Part shown: piece by piece, positions 19,976-29,513 of the stretch
Layout: each line of letters starts with the position of its first letter
Position numbering within the stretch: position 1 is the first letter of the stretch
Assembly (NCBI GenBank): GCA_964603615.1
Contig: CAZRVU010000009.1
Span: 1-64,000 of the forward strand
From: JAAZMI01 sp964603615
GTDB taxonomy: Bacteria; Bacillota; Dethiobacteria; DTU022; UBA8154
DNA: 64,000 nt
Direction of reading: 5' to 3'
The notes under the pieces: generated by a model
Databases searched by the model: none
Seen by the model: only the letters and a program-made list of their open reading frames with translations
Told to the model about the DNA's origin: nothing
Program-made: the position numbers and the translations under genes

Positions 19976-21991
19976 ATGGGCAGTTTTCAACTGGTAGCGG
20001 AATTTACCCCGCAGGGGGATCAGCCGCCGGCTATTGCAGCGGTTACCCGGGGGTTGCAGGATGGTTTGCCGCACCAGGTCTTATTGGGTGTGACCGGCTC
20101 AGGCAAGACTTTTACTATGGCCAACATTATCGCCCGCCTGCAAAGGCCTACGCTGGTCATGGCCCCGAACAAAATCTTGGCGGCACAGCTTTGCAGCGAA
20201 TTTAAGGAATTTTTTCCGCACAACGCTGTGGAATACTTTATCAGTTATTACGATTATTACCAGCCAGAGGCGTATATCCCACAGGCGGACATTTACATTG
20301 AAAAGGATGCCTCCATCAACGAGGAGATCGACAAGTTGCGGCACTCGGCTACCAGCGCTCTCTTTGAGCGGCGGGATGTAATTATCGTGGCCAGTGTTTC
20401 CTGCATCTACGGTTTAGGCTCGCCTGTGGAATACGGGGAGCAGGTTCTTTCATTGCGCGCCGGGATGCAAAAAAGCCGCGAGGAGATCTTGCGCAAGCTG
20501 GTAGCTATTCAATATACGCGCAATGATTATGATTTTCAAAGAGGCACCTTCCGCCTTCGCGGGGAAGTATTAGAGATTTTCCCGGCTTCTTATACGGATG
20601 CAGCCTTGCGGGTGGAGTTTTTTGACGATGAGATCGAGCGGCTGCGGGAGATCGATCTTTTAACGGGCAAGGTGCTTGGCGAACGTGAACATGTGGCTAT
20701 TTTCCCGGCTTCGCACTATGTTACGGGCCAGGACCGCCTGCGCGCCGCCGTGCAGAGTATCGAGGAGGAGCTGGCTGCAGAGTTAAAAAAACTGCGGGCG
20801 GCCGGGAAACTACTGGAGGCGCAGCGCCTGGAACAGCGCACCAATTATGACTTGGAGATGATGCAAGAACTGGGGTTTTGCAGCGGCATTGAAAATTACT
20901 CCCGTCACCTGGACAGGCGTCCTCCGGGCAGCAGGCCCTATACCCTTTTAGATTATTTCCCGCAGGATTTCCTGCTTTTTGTCGATGAATCGCATGTCAG
21001 CATCCCCCAGATTCGCGGCATGCATGCGGGGGATCATGCCCGCAAAAAAACACTCGTGGAACATGGGTTCCGCCTGCCATCGGCGCTGGACAACCGGCCG
21101 CTGCAGTTCGACGAGTTCAGGCAACTGGTGAGCCAGGCGGTTTATGTTTCGGCTACGCCGGGGCCTTATGAGATGGAAAACAGTTGCCAGGTGGTGGAGC
21201 AGATCATCAGGCCCACCGGACTGGTCGATCCGGAGATCCTCGTTCGCCCGGTGGAGGGGCAGGTGGAGGATCTTTACGGAGAGATTCTGAAAAGGGTGGC
21301 CCTCGGGGAACGCGTGCTGGTTACAACCTTGACCAAGCGGATGGCCGAGGATCTGACCGATTATTACCGGGAAATGGGTCTCAAGGTGCGTTATATGCAT
21401 TCCGATATCAACGCCCTGGAACGGATGGAGATCGTCTACGGCTTGCGCCTGGGGGAATTTGATGTTCTCGTCGGCATCAACCTCCTGCGGGAGGGGCTCG
21501 ACTTGCCGGAGGTATCTCTGGTGGCCATTTTGGATGCGGATAAAGAGGGTTTCCTGCGCTCGGAACGCTCTTTGATCCAGACGACGGGGCGTGCGGCGCG
21601 GCACCTTCACGGGCAAGTCATCATGTACGCCCAGCGGATGACCCCGTCGATGCAGGCGGCCATATCGGAGACGGAGCGGCGCCGTGAAAAACAGGTGGCT
21701 CACAATCAGGAACACGGGATTACACCTCGCTCGATTGTCAAAGGGATCCGGGCACCCCTGGAAGCGACGAAGGTTTGCGAGGAGGCGGCGGAGTATATCT
21801 CTGCTGAAGGTGTGCGGGCCCTGGGCAAAAAAGAACGGGAAAACCTTTGCCGCCGTCTGGAGAAGGAGATGCGGGAAGCATCCAAGCAATTGAATTTCGA
21901 AAGGGCGGCGGAGTTGCGGGATCTTATCCTTGAAATCCGGGCCATGGGCAAAAAATGGGCTCAAGCACCCCGCCAGGAAGCAACAGGCTAG
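19976..21991 (+). CDS. uvrB: Excinuclease ABC subunit B
   Basis: UvrB is the damage-verifying helicase-like core of nucleotide excision repair. The 671-residue protein has Walker A GVTGSGKT (about 38-45), the beta-hairpin region following YYDYYQPEAYIP, the DESH box FVDESHVS, helicase motif VI (TTGRAARH), and the C-terminal UVR motif (RRLEKEMREASKQLNFERAAELRD) for UvrC contact. ATG 19976 gives the normal N-terminus (MGSFQLVAEFTPQGDQPPAI). uvrA and uvrC follow in the same direction. Confidence 0.97.
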   Translation: MGSFQLVAEFTPQGDQPPAIAAVTRGLQDGLPHQVLLGVTGSGKTFTMANIIARLQRPTLVMAPNKILAAQLCSEFKEFFPHNAVEYFISYYDYYQPEAYIPQADIYIEKDASINEEIDKLRHSATSALFERRDVIIVASVSCIYGLGSPVEYGEQVLSLRAGMQKSREEILRKLVAIQYTRNDYDFQRGTFRLRGEVLEIFPASYTDAALRVEFFDDEIERLREIDLLTGKVLGEREHVAIFPASHYVTGQDRLRAAVQSIEEELAAELKKLRAAGKLLEAQRLEQRTNYDLEMMQELGFCSGIENYSRHLDRRPPGSRPYTLLDYFPQDFLLFVDESHVSIPQIRGMHAGDHARKKTLVEHGFRLPSALDNRPLQFDEFRQLVSQAVYVSATPGPYEMENSCQVVEQIIRPTGLVDPEILVRPVEGQVEDLYGEILKRVALGERVLVTTLTKRMAEDLTDYYREMGLKVRYMHSDINALERMEIVYGLRLGEFDVLVGINLLREGLDLPEVSLVAILDADKEGFLRSERSLIQTTGRAARHLHGQVIMYAQRMTPSMQAAISETERRREKQVAHNQEHGITPRSIVKGIRAPLEATKVCEEAAEYISAEGVRALGKKERENLCRRLEKEMREASKQLNFERAAELRDLILEIRAMGKKWAQAPRQEATG

Positions 21992-22076
21992 GCCGGCTGC
22001 AGGGCTGATACGTAGCTCGTAATACAGGACCGGCTCCAGCTTTGCGGGAAGCAACAGGCTAGGCCGGCCGCAGGGT
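21976..22076. repeat. Direct repeat of the uvrB 3' end
   Basis: About 29 bp beginning GGAAGCAACAGGCTAGGCCGG at 21976 recur at 22047, an offset of 71 bp. The first copy holds the uvrB stop codon. The gap 21992-22223 contains no gene. Confidence 0.65.
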
Positions 22077-22223
22077 GAATGCCGTGCTGAACAGATGTTC
22101 CTTTGGGGCTTGCTTAAAAGCGCCGGGCCGGCGGCCAATCAGGGCAACCTTGTAAACGGAACAGGGGCCGGCAATCTAACGGCAGGGATGAACTAACATG
22201 CTGATGGGGGGGACGGAGAAAAG

Positions 22224-25142
22224 ATGGACGACATAGCAGGGATGGATGTAGTGAACATGAATAAAATCGTGATCAAAGGAGCGCGGGAGCATAACCTAAA
22301 AAATATTGATCTGGAGATCCCCCGCAATAATCTGGTGGTCATTACCGGCTTGAGCGGTTCTGGTAAATCCTCGCTGGCTTTTGATACGATTTACGCCGAA
22401 GGGCAGCGGCGCTACGTGGAGTCCCTTTCGGCTTATGCCCGGCAATTTTTAGGGCAGATGGATAAACCGGATGTGGATTTTATTGCCGGCCTCTCCCCGG
22501 CAGTCTCCATTGACCAGAAAGGGACCTCCCAAAATCCCCGCTCCACGGTGGGAACGGTGACGGAGATCTATGACTACCTGCGTCTTTTGTTTGCACGCAT
22601 TGGACAGCCCCATTGTCCCCATTGCCGGGAACGGATCAGCGGACAAACCGTGCAGCAGATCGTGGATCAACTGCTCGCCCTCCCCTTAAAAACGCGGCTG
22701 CATATTTTAGCGCCGCTGGTGCGCGGGCGAAAGGGAGAATACAGCGCACTTTTCACGGAATTGCGCAAAAAAGGTTACGTGCGCGTCCGCATTGATGGGG
22801 AAATACGGGATTTGGAGGAGGAAATTTCCCTTTCCAAGACGCAAAAACACGACATCGAGGTTATGATCGACCGCCTGATTGTCCGGCCGGGGCTGGAAAC
22901 CCGCCTTGCCGATTCCCTGGAAACGGCGCTGGAGTTGGGTGACGGGCTCGTGCTGGTGCAGGCGAACGATGCAGATCAGTATTTCAGCACCAGTTTTGCC
23001 TGTATTCAATGCGGTTTTAGTTTTGAAGAGATTACGCCCCGCCTTTTTTCCTTTAACAGCCCCTATGGTGCCTGCCCCCAGTGCGGCGGCCTGGGGGTTA
23101 CGCTGGATTTTGATCCGGAGCTGGTTGTTCCCAGCCCGGAACTTTCCATTGCGGAAGGGGCCATCCACCCCTGGGGGGTACACCGGGGATATTATATGCA
23201 ATTCATGGAGTCATTTGCCCAACATTTTGCTTTGGACCTAAACAAGCCCTTCGGGGATTATACAAAGGGGGAGAAGGAGCTGATTTTTTACGGTGCGCCG
23301 GAAATCATTGATTTCCGTTACCGCAGCCCTTATCGCGGCCGGACTAAAACTTACCGCCGGGCCTTTCCCGGCGTGCTCCATCTTCTAGCCAAACGCTATA
23401 AGGAAACGGCGAGCGATGGAAGCCGGATGGAGCTGTCCGGTTACATGAGCAGCAAACTTTGTTCACGCTGCCAGGGTGCCCGTTTAAAGGAAGCCGGCCT
23501 GGCAATCACCGTTGGGGATAAAAATATTGCCCAGTTGACAGCGCTTACTGTGGAAAAATTGCAGGTCTTTCTGGCGCAACTTTCTCTGCCGGAAAAGGAA
23601 GCTTATATTGCCCGGCAAATCCTCAAAGAAATAGCGGAACGGCTTGGTTTTCTGCTCGATGTGGGCCTGGAATACCTGACTCTTGACCGTGGGGCGGCGA
23701 CTTTGTCGGGCGGGGAGGCACAACGGATCCGCCTGGCCACGCAAATTGGTTCCGGCTTGACGGGGGTCATTTATATTCTCGACGAACCCAGTATCGGCTT
23801 GCACCAGCGGGATAACAACCGCCTCTTGCGGACGTTGCTCAGGCTGCGCAACCTGGGCAATACGGTGATCGTCGTCGAACATGACGAGGGGACGATGCGC
23901 ACCGCGGATTATATTGTGGATGTTGGGCCGGGCGCGGGGGAGGAAGGCGGTTATATCGTTGCTGCCGGCTCCCCGCGGGAGATAATGCTGTCGCCGGCTT
24001 CGATTACGGGTGATTACCTGGCGGGGAGGCGTTCTATACCCCTGCCGGCGGCGCGGCAAAAACCGCGGGAGCGCTGGTTGGAGATCAGGGGGGCGGCGGC
24101 CAACAACCTTAAAGAGATCGACGTCCGCTTCCCTTTGGGGCTTTTTACCTGCGTAACCGGTGTTTCCGGTTCAGGGAAGAGCAGCCTGGTGAACGAGGTG
24201 CTGGCCAAAGCCCTGGCCATGAAGCTGCACCGGGCTAGGGGGAAACCCGGGAAATACCTGGCGATAAAAGGGCTGGAACACCTGAAAAAAGTGGTGAAAA
24301 TCGATCAGGCGCCGATTGGCCGCACTCCCCGTTCCAACCCGGCCACCTATACGGGCGTTTTTGACGGGATCCGGGAACTTTTTTCCCAGACGCCGGAGGC
24401 CAAGATGCGGGGTTATAAACCGGGGCGGTTTAGTTTTAATGTCAAAGGAGGCCGCTGCGAAGCCTGCCGCGGCGATGGAATCCTGCGCATTGAGATGCAT
24501 TTTTTACCGGATGTTTATGTGCCCTGCGAGGTTTGTAAAGGCCAACGCTATAACCGGGAGACCTTGGAGATAGCTTTCAAGGGAAAAAATATCAGCGATG
24601 TGCTGGGGATGAGCGTCTGCCAGGCCCTGGCCTTCTTCCAGCATATCCCCCGCATCCAGCGCCGCCTGCAGACCCTGGCCGACGTTGGTTTGGGCTATAT
24701 TCGCCTCGGGCAGCCGGCCACAACCCTCTCCGGTGGCGAAGCACAGCGAGTGAAGCTGGCCAGCGAACTTTTCCGCCGCAGCGAGGGGAAAACGCTTTAT
24801 ATTTTAGATGAGCCCACTACCGGGCTGCACACCGATGATATCAAAAAATTGCTCGATGTCTTGGAGCGCCTGCGCGATCACGGGGATACGGTTATTGTAA
24901 TCGAACACAACCTCGATGTGATTAAGCGGGCGGATTATATCATCGATCTGGGCCCGGAGGGTGGTGAACGGGGCGGCGAAATAGTAGCGGAGGGCACCCC
25001 GGAAGAACTGGCCGGGGCGGGGTCTTCTTATACCGGTCAGTTCCTGAAGAAAATTTTAAACCCTGCCGGCAACGGGGGCGCCGCGCAAAAAGCTGTTGAG
25101 ATTGGGGCCGGGGCGAAAGGCAACCGCTTCCTCTGCACCTAA
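22224..25142 (+). CDS. uvrA: Excinuclease ABC subunit A
   Basis: UvrA is the ATPase that finds DNA lesions and loads UvrB. The 972-residue protein has two ABC ATPase modules, with Walker A GLSGSGKSS near residue 45 and GVSGSGKSS near 650. Signature motifs LSGGEAQRIRLA and LSGGEAQRVKLA are present, with zinc-binding cysteine pairs including CEAC...CEVC in the second module. ATG 22224 has GGAG 6-7 bases upstream; ATG 22257 would give the commoner MNKIVIKGAREHNL start and cannot be excluded. The C-terminus carries about 25 extra low-complexity residues. Confidence 0.96.
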   Translation: MDDIAGMDVVNMNKIVIKGAREHNLKNIDLEIPRNNLVVITGLSGSGKSSLAFDTIYAEGQRRYVESLSAYARQFLGQMDKPDVDFIAGLSPAVSIDQKGTSQNPRSTVGTVTEIYDYLRLLFARIGQPHCPHCRERISGQTVQQIVDQLLALPLKTRLHILAPLVRGRKGEYSALFTELRKKGYVRVRIDGEIRDLEEEISLSKTQKHDIEVMIDRLIVRPGLETRLADSLETALELGDGLVLVQANDADQYFSTSFACIQCGFSFEEITPRLFSFNSPYGACPQCGGLGVTLDFDPELVVPSPELSIAEGAIHPWGVHRGYYMQFMESFAQHFALDLNKPFGDYTKGEKELIFYGAPEIIDFRYRSPYRGRTKTYRRAFPGVLHLLAKRYKETASDGSRMELSGYMSSKLCSRCQGARLKEAGLAITVGDKNIAQLTALTVEKLQVFLAQLSLPEKEAYIARQILKEIAERLGFLLDVGLEYLTLDRGAATLSGGEAQRIRLATQIGSGLTGVIYILDEPSIGLHQRDNNRLLRTLLRLRNLGNTVIVVEHDEGTMRTADYIVDVGPGAGEEGGYIVAAGSPREIMLSPASITGDYLAGRRSIPLPAARQKPRERWLEIRGAAANNLKEIDVRFPLGLFTCVTGVSGSGKSSLVNEVLAKALAMKLHRARGKPGKYLAIKGLEHLKKVVKIDQAPIGRTPRSNPATYTGVFDGIRELFSQTPEAKMRGYKPGRFSFNVKGGRCEACRGDGILRIEMHFLPDVYVPCEVCKGQRYNRETLEIAFKGKNISDVLGMSVCQALAFFQHIPRIQRRLQTLADVGLGYIRLGQPATTLSGGEAQRVKLASELFRRSEGKTLYILDEPTTGLHTDDIKKLLDVLERLRDHGDTVIVIEHNLDVIKRADYIIDLGPEGGERGGEIVAEGTPEELAGAGSSYTGQFLKKILNPAGNGGAAQKAVEIGAGAKGNRFLCT

Positions 25143-25189
25143 ATCAGGGCGCGGCGCTTAGAACTGTTGAAATTGAGACCGGGCCCGGC

Positions 25190-25290
25190 AATAGAGCCGG
25201 GGCCGGGATCGGAAATGAAGCCGGGGCCGGAAATGAAGCCGGGGCCGGAAATGAAGCCGGGATCGGAAATGAAGCCGGGGCCGGAAACAA
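25190..25290. repeat. 18-bp tandem repeat between uvrA and uvrC
   Basis: About five units of an 18-bp sequence with the core GGAAATGAAGCCGGGGCC. The repeats stay in frame with a 71-codon open frame (25167-25382, repeating Glu-Met-Lys-Pro-Gly-Pro) that overlaps the uvrC start by 4 bp. That frame lacks a ribosome site and a known match, so I treat it as a repeat. Confidence 0.75.
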
Positions 25291-25378
25291 AACTGGTGGC
25301 GAGATCAAGGAAAAAAGCTGGAGTTGGGGCTGGAGCTTCTTTTTGTGAAGGGCGGGAGGCACAGGGAGGTGGGCGGTT

Positions 25379-27313
25379 TTGAACGGGGAAAAAAGGGAAC
25401 AACTGGCCGGAGGGGCTGAACGGCCCGCCGGGGAGGCTCAAGAGCAGCAGCCGGCCCTGGAGGAACAGGATCGGCGGGAACGGTTGGCAGCACAAACCTT
25501 GGAGTTGCCCCGGCAGCCCGGGGTTTATTTATTTAAAGACCAAAAAGGGGAGATCATTTATGTCGGCAAGGCGCTGGATCTCCGCCAGCGTGTCCGCTCC
25601 TATTTTCTAAAAAACGCCTCTTCTTTGCCGCGCTTAAAAATGCTGGTGGAGAAGATCACCTCGCTGGAGTTTATTGTCACAGACAATGAAGAAGAGGCTT
25701 TTATGTTGGAATCCAACCTGATCAAAGCGCATGTTCCCCGCTACAACGTCCGCTTCAAGGACGACAAACATTACCCTTATCTGCGCCTGAGCATGCAGGA
25801 ACCCTTTCCCCGCCTGGAGGTGGCCCGCCGGGTTGAAGGCCAAGGCTACAGATATTTTGGTCCGTACAGCAAAGCAGGGGCGGTGAAAGAAACGGTGCGG
25901 CTCATCAAAAAACTTTTTCCCCTGCGTAGCTGCCGCCAACCCCTGCAGGCCGGGGAAGCAAGGGGCCGCCCCTGCCTGAATTACCAGATTAAACGCTGTT
26001 TGGCGCCTTGCCGCGGGGATTTGCCGCCCCGTGAATATATGGCGGTCGTGGAACAGGTCGCCCTTTTTTTGGAGGGGCGGATGTCCCCTCTTTTAAAAAA
26101 GCTGGAAAAAGAGATGCAACTGGCTGCCAGGGATTTAAAGTTTGAAAAAGCAGCACGCTTACGGGATCAATTATTAGCCTTGCGGCAGATCGGGGAACAG
26201 CAAAAAGCGGTCACCACGGACCGGCGCGACCGGGATATCATCGCTCTCGTAGAGCTGCCAGGGGGGTTTTCCCTCGGCATTTTCAAGGTACGTGCCGGCA
26301 AACTGCTCGGGGCTGATTATTTTAAACCCGTGGCGGCCGCCGGCGAGGACACGGCAGTAATCATGAAGGAATTCTTGCGCCATTATTATGAACAAGCTGC
26401 TTTTGTCCCCGGCGAAGTTTTGGTTTCGCATTGGCCGTCGGAAAAAGAACTGCTTGCAGGCTGGTTAAAGTCAAAACGGGATAATAAAAAAATCCAAATC
26501 CGGGTGCCGCAACGCGGGGAAAAAAAGGCCCTGCTGGAGCTGCTCAAAAAAAACGTTCTCCTGCAAGTAGAGGAAGAGGAAAAAGAGGCCCGGCAAAAGG
26601 GCCTGGCCTTGCAGGAGTTGGCCCGCATATTGTCTTTGCCGGAGTTGCCGCAGCGGATTGAAGGTTACGATATTTCACATTTGGCCGGTCAGGAAACGGT
26701 GGGGGCAATGGTCGTTTTCTTGCAAGGGCAGCCCGGCAAGGAGGAGTACCGGCGCTTTAAGATTCGCACCTCCGCGCCCGGTGATGACTACGCGGCCCTG
26801 ACAGAGATGCTGCAACGACGTTTTAGCCGGGAAACCCCGGCCTTGCCTGCATTGGTTTTAGTGGATGGCGGGCGGGGCCAGCTTTCCGCCGCCCGGGCCG
26901 TTCTGAAAGAAAAAGGGTATGCCTCCCTGCCGGTGGTGGCACTGGCCGAAAAGGAAGAGCAGATTTACATTCCCCGTGAAATACAGCCGCTGTGCCTGCC
27001 GGCTGCACATCCGGCATTGAAGCTGCTGCAGCGGGTGCGCGATGAAGCGCACCGTTTTGCACTGGCTTTCAGCCGGGAACTGGTGCTGAAAAGCAGCCTG
27101 GCCTCTTTTTTAGAGACAGTCCCGGGTATCGGCCCGGTGCGGCGCAAAGCCCTACTGCAACATTTTGGGGGGATGGAGGCGCTGCGGGAAGCCTCCCGCG
27201 AGGAGATTGCCGCTGTGCCCGGGATGAGCAGTACCGTTGCGGCCAGGCTCTACGGCGTGCTGCAGCAAACCGCTTGGGCGAAGATCGAGGATCACCTGGC
27301 AAAGAAGGAGTAA
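25379..27313 (+). CDS. uvrC: Excinuclease ABC subunit C
   Basis: UvrC makes both incisions in nucleotide excision repair. The 644-residue protein has an N-terminal GIY-YIG nuclease domain (PGVYLFKDQKGEIIYVGKAL, about 42-61), a UVR motif (LEKEMQLAARDLKFEKAARL), an RNase H-like 5' nuclease domain (GYDISHLAGQETVGAMVVF, with DGGRGQL), and C-terminal helix-hairpin-helices (SFLETVPGIGPVRRKALL). A TTG start at 25379 follows GGGAGGT. About 40 residues precede the GIY-YIG core, slightly more than usual. Confidence 0.96.
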   Translation: MNGEKREQLAGGAERPAGEAQEQQPALEEQDRRERLAAQTLELPRQPGVYLFKDQKGEIIYVGKALDLRQRVRSYFLKNASSLPRLKMLVEKITSLEFIVTDNEEEAFMLESNLIKAHVPRYNVRFKDDKHYPYLRLSMQEPFPRLEVARRVEGQGYRYFGPYSKAGAVKETVRLIKKLFPLRSCRQPLQAGEARGRPCLNYQIKRCLAPCRGDLPPREYMAVVEQVALFLEGRMSPLLKKLEKEMQLAARDLKFEKAARLRDQLLALRQIGEQQKAVTTDRRDRDIIALVELPGGFSLGIFKVRAGKLLGADYFKPVAAAGEDTAVIMKEFLRHYYEQAAFVPGEVLVSHWPSEKELLAGWLKSKRDNKKIQIRVPQRGEKKALLELLKKNVLLQVEEEEKEARQKGLALQELARILSLPELPQRIEGYDISHLAGQETVGAMVVFLQGQPGKEEYRRFKIRTSAPGDDYAALTEMLQRRFSRETPALPALVLVDGGRGQLSAARAVLKEKGYASLPVVALAEKEEQIYIPREIQPLCLPAAHPALKLLQRVRDEAHRFALAFSRELVLKSSLASFLETVPGIGPVRRKALLQHFGGMEALREASREEIAAVPGMSSTVAARLYGVLQQTAWAKIEDHLAKKE

Positions 27314-27500
27314 AGGTAACTGTCCACCCTTTGTCATCCTGAGCGTCTTTGAACAGCTTGCCGCAGCCATTGAAGACATATCAAAGGTAACTGTCCATCC
27401 TTTGTCATCCTGAGCGTCTTTGAACAGCTTGCCGCAGCCATTGAAGACATATCAAAGGTAATTATCCACCCTTGGTCATCCCGAGCGTCAGCGAAGGATC
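27312..27500. repeat. 71-bp tandem repeat after uvrC
   Basis: Two near-identical 71-bp units begin AAAGGTAACTGTCCA at 27312 and 27383; a third partial unit begins at 27454. Each holds GTCATCCTGAGCGTC, a motif that is widely dispersed in clostridial intergenic DNA. Confidence 0.8.
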
Positions 27501-27815
27501 TAACCGGACACACGGCCCCGGGATTCTTCACTGTGTTCAGAATTCTTATGTGGGTATTACCCACACCACGATAAACGAACATTGCTAGTTTTTTAAGCGC
27601 CAGTATTTATAGCTATGACAAAAATGTTGTTGTTGGACAGCGAAACGGGGTCAAGGGGATATCTACAGTGTGTTAAATGTTTTTATCAAGCATGCCCCGG
27701 TATTTTGTTTCTGAAACAGTAATATAAGTAAAGTTATAAATTGAGGCTCGGGCCCAAGTTGGGGGAACAGTGAAGAGCAAGGGGCTGGAGTAAAAGGGGT
27801 GGGAGAGAAATAAGG
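27501..27815. other. Intergenic region without recognised gene
   Basis: About 315 bp between the tandem repeat and the methyltransferase gene. No supported ORF, RNA or terminator was seen. Confidence 0.4.
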
Positions 27816-28511
27816 TTGGCAAGGAAGGTGGGTATTTTGCCGGAAAATAAGCTGATTAAAAAGAAAGAAATTACTTTCCACCTGCCCGGGCGGGAATTGA
27901 AGCTACATGTAGTGGAGAATATCGAGGCACTGGTCACCGATGTTTCTGATCCCGATCAGGTGCCCTGTTGGGCTGATATCTGGCCGGCAGCCTACGGGCT
28001 GGCTAGTTTTCTTTGGGAGGAGGTCCTTTTTCTGCCGGGGGATAGAGTTTTGGAGCTGGGCGCGGGCCTGGGGTTGCCGGGCCTGGTTTGCAGTTTAAAA
28101 GGAGCGCATACCGTGCTTTCTGATTTTAACCCGCAGGCCCTGGCGATGGCCCGTGACAATGCCGCCCGGAACGGGGTTGCAGTGGAGCTGTTACTGGAGG
28201 ACTGGCGGACATTTGCCTGCCGGGAACAGTTTGATTACCTGCTAGCCGCGGATGTTTTATATGAACCCCGGCTCAATCCTTATTTAGGGGAAATTTTTTG
28301 TCGAAATTTAAAACCCGGGGGGACGCTGCTCATCTCCCATCCGGAACGAAAGGCCACGGCAGATTTCTTGGAAGAATGGTCTGATCCCCGGCATTTTACG
28401 CAGCGCCAGGTTTTCCGGGAAGTGGAGTTGGAGGGCACGCTGCTCCCCAGGTATAAGATAGCCATCCATATTTACAGGTATTTACCGGAACATCCGGCGG
28501 GAGGGGTTTGA
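27816..28511 (+). CDS. Class I SAM-dependent methyltransferase (lysine methyltransferase-like)
   Basis: The 231-residue protein has the SAM-binding motif I VLELGAGLGLPGLV (about 80-93), an acidic strand-2 end (SDFNPQALAMARDNAARNG) and a motif IV region (FDYLLAADVLYEP). The WADIWPAAYGLASFL segment before motif I is typical of the protein-lysine methyltransferase group (Methyltransf_16/ETFB-lysine type). The target protein is not visible. A TTG start at 27816 is used; the upstream purine-rich region gives a modest ribosome site. It appears to be a single-gene unit. Confidence 0.75.
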   Translation: MARKVGILPENKLIKKKEITFHLPGRELKLHVVENIEALVTDVSDPDQVPCWADIWPAAYGLASFLWEEVLFLPGDRVLELGAGLGLPGLVCSLKGAHTVLSDFNPQALAMARDNAARNGVAVELLLEDWRTFACREQFDYLLAADVLYEPRLNPYLGEIFCRNLKPGGTLLISHPERKATADFLEEWSDPRHFTQRQVFREVELEGTLLPRYKIAIHIYRYLPEHPAGGV

Positions 28512-28625
28512 GAACCCCCGCATTGTGTTTGCCTTTGGCTTAACGGGTTTTACGGTTCATTTTATTGACAACGTCAAATTTTCCTTGTAAGCTAATGATG
28601 GGGTCAAAATTTGAAGGGTGATGTC

Positions 28626-29435
28626 GTGTTAAAGTATAAATTGCTGGCATTGGACCTGGACGGCACCTTTTTAAATGAGGAACATAAAATATCGGCGCGC
28701 AATGCGGCTGCCATTCGTCTGGCAGTGGAACAGGGTATCGTAGTGGCCATTGCTACGGGGCGCATGTTCCGCTCAGCCTTGCCCTACGCACGCCAACTGC
28801 AGATAGACCTGCCCCTCATAACCTATCACGGTGCCTTGATTAAAAAAGCCGGCGGCGAAGTGCTCCGGCACAGCCCTCTTTCCAACGCCCGGGCATTGGA
28901 AATACTGCGTTTGGGCGTGGAAGAAGGCTTCCATTTTAACGCTTACCTCGATGACTCCTTGTATGCTTCAAAGGAAAACGAATTTACCCGCTATTACCAG
29001 CAGATTGCCTCCGTACCTTTAACCATTGTGGGGAATCTCTCTGCTTTTTTAATGGATAACAAAAGGGATCCCACTAAATTAACAATTATTAACATGGAGC
29101 CGCAGCGTTTACAAAGATTACAGGAAACTTTACGGGAAAAATATGGTCAGGGGCTCTATATTTTACAGCCGCGGGCTCACTTCCTGGAAGTTACGACGGA
29201 AGAAGGCTCGAAGGGACAGGCTTTACATTTTCTAGGGGAAAGAGAAGGAATTGCGCCGCAGGAGATGGTGGCGATGGGGGATAGCTACAACGATATTGAT
29301 ATGCTCAAATTTGCCGGCCTGGGTGTGGCGATGGCCAATGCCCCGCAGGAAGTGCGGGATGCCGCCGATCTGATTGCCCCGCCCAATACAGAAGACGGTG
29401 TAGCTTTATTTGTAGAAAAACACTTGCTGCGTTAG
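28626..29435 (+). CDS. Cof-type HAD phosphatase
   Basis: The 269-residue protein has HAD motif I LALDLDGTFL at the N-terminus, a C2B cap, and the C-terminal GDSYNDIDML (motif IV) typical of Cof/YwpJ enzymes that dephosphorylate sugar phosphates or flavin nucleotides. Lysine motif III lies in EGSKGQALHFL. I chose GTG 28626 because AAGGGTG lies 6 bases upstream and the protein then starts MLKYKLLALDLDG; TTG 28611 is in frame but has no ribosome site. A possible promoter (TTGACA, 17 bp, TAAGCT) lies at 28565-28593. The specific substrate is unknown. Confidence 0.88.
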   Translation: MLKYKLLALDLDGTFLNEEHKISARNAAAIRLAVEQGIVVAIATGRMFRSALPYARQLQIDLPLITYHGALIKKAGGEVLRHSPLSNARALEILRLGVEEGFHFNAYLDDSLYASKENEFTRYYQQIASVPLTIVGNLSAFLMDNKRDPTKLTIINMEPQRLQRLQETLREKYGQGLYILQPRAHFLEVTTEEGSKGQALHFLGEREGIAPQEMVAMGDSYNDIDMLKFAGLGVAMANAPQEVRDAADLIAPPNTEDGVALFVEKHLLR

Positions 29436-29513
29436 TTGAGGCGTTTTCGTTGGCGGAATAACAATTTAGATTGGAACTTTGGTGGGAACAGAGAGAAAGG
29501 GTGGAGGTAATTT

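Noticed and set aside
20948..22138. Minus-strand open frame of 396 codons inside uvrB
   Set aside because: It is antisense to the conserved UvrB helicase motifs and has no recognisable domain.
25167..25382. 71-codon ORF with Glu-Met-Lys-Pro-Gly-Pro repeats
   Set aside because: It is produced by the 18-bp tandem repeat, with a TTG start lacking a ribosome site; reported as a repeat instead.
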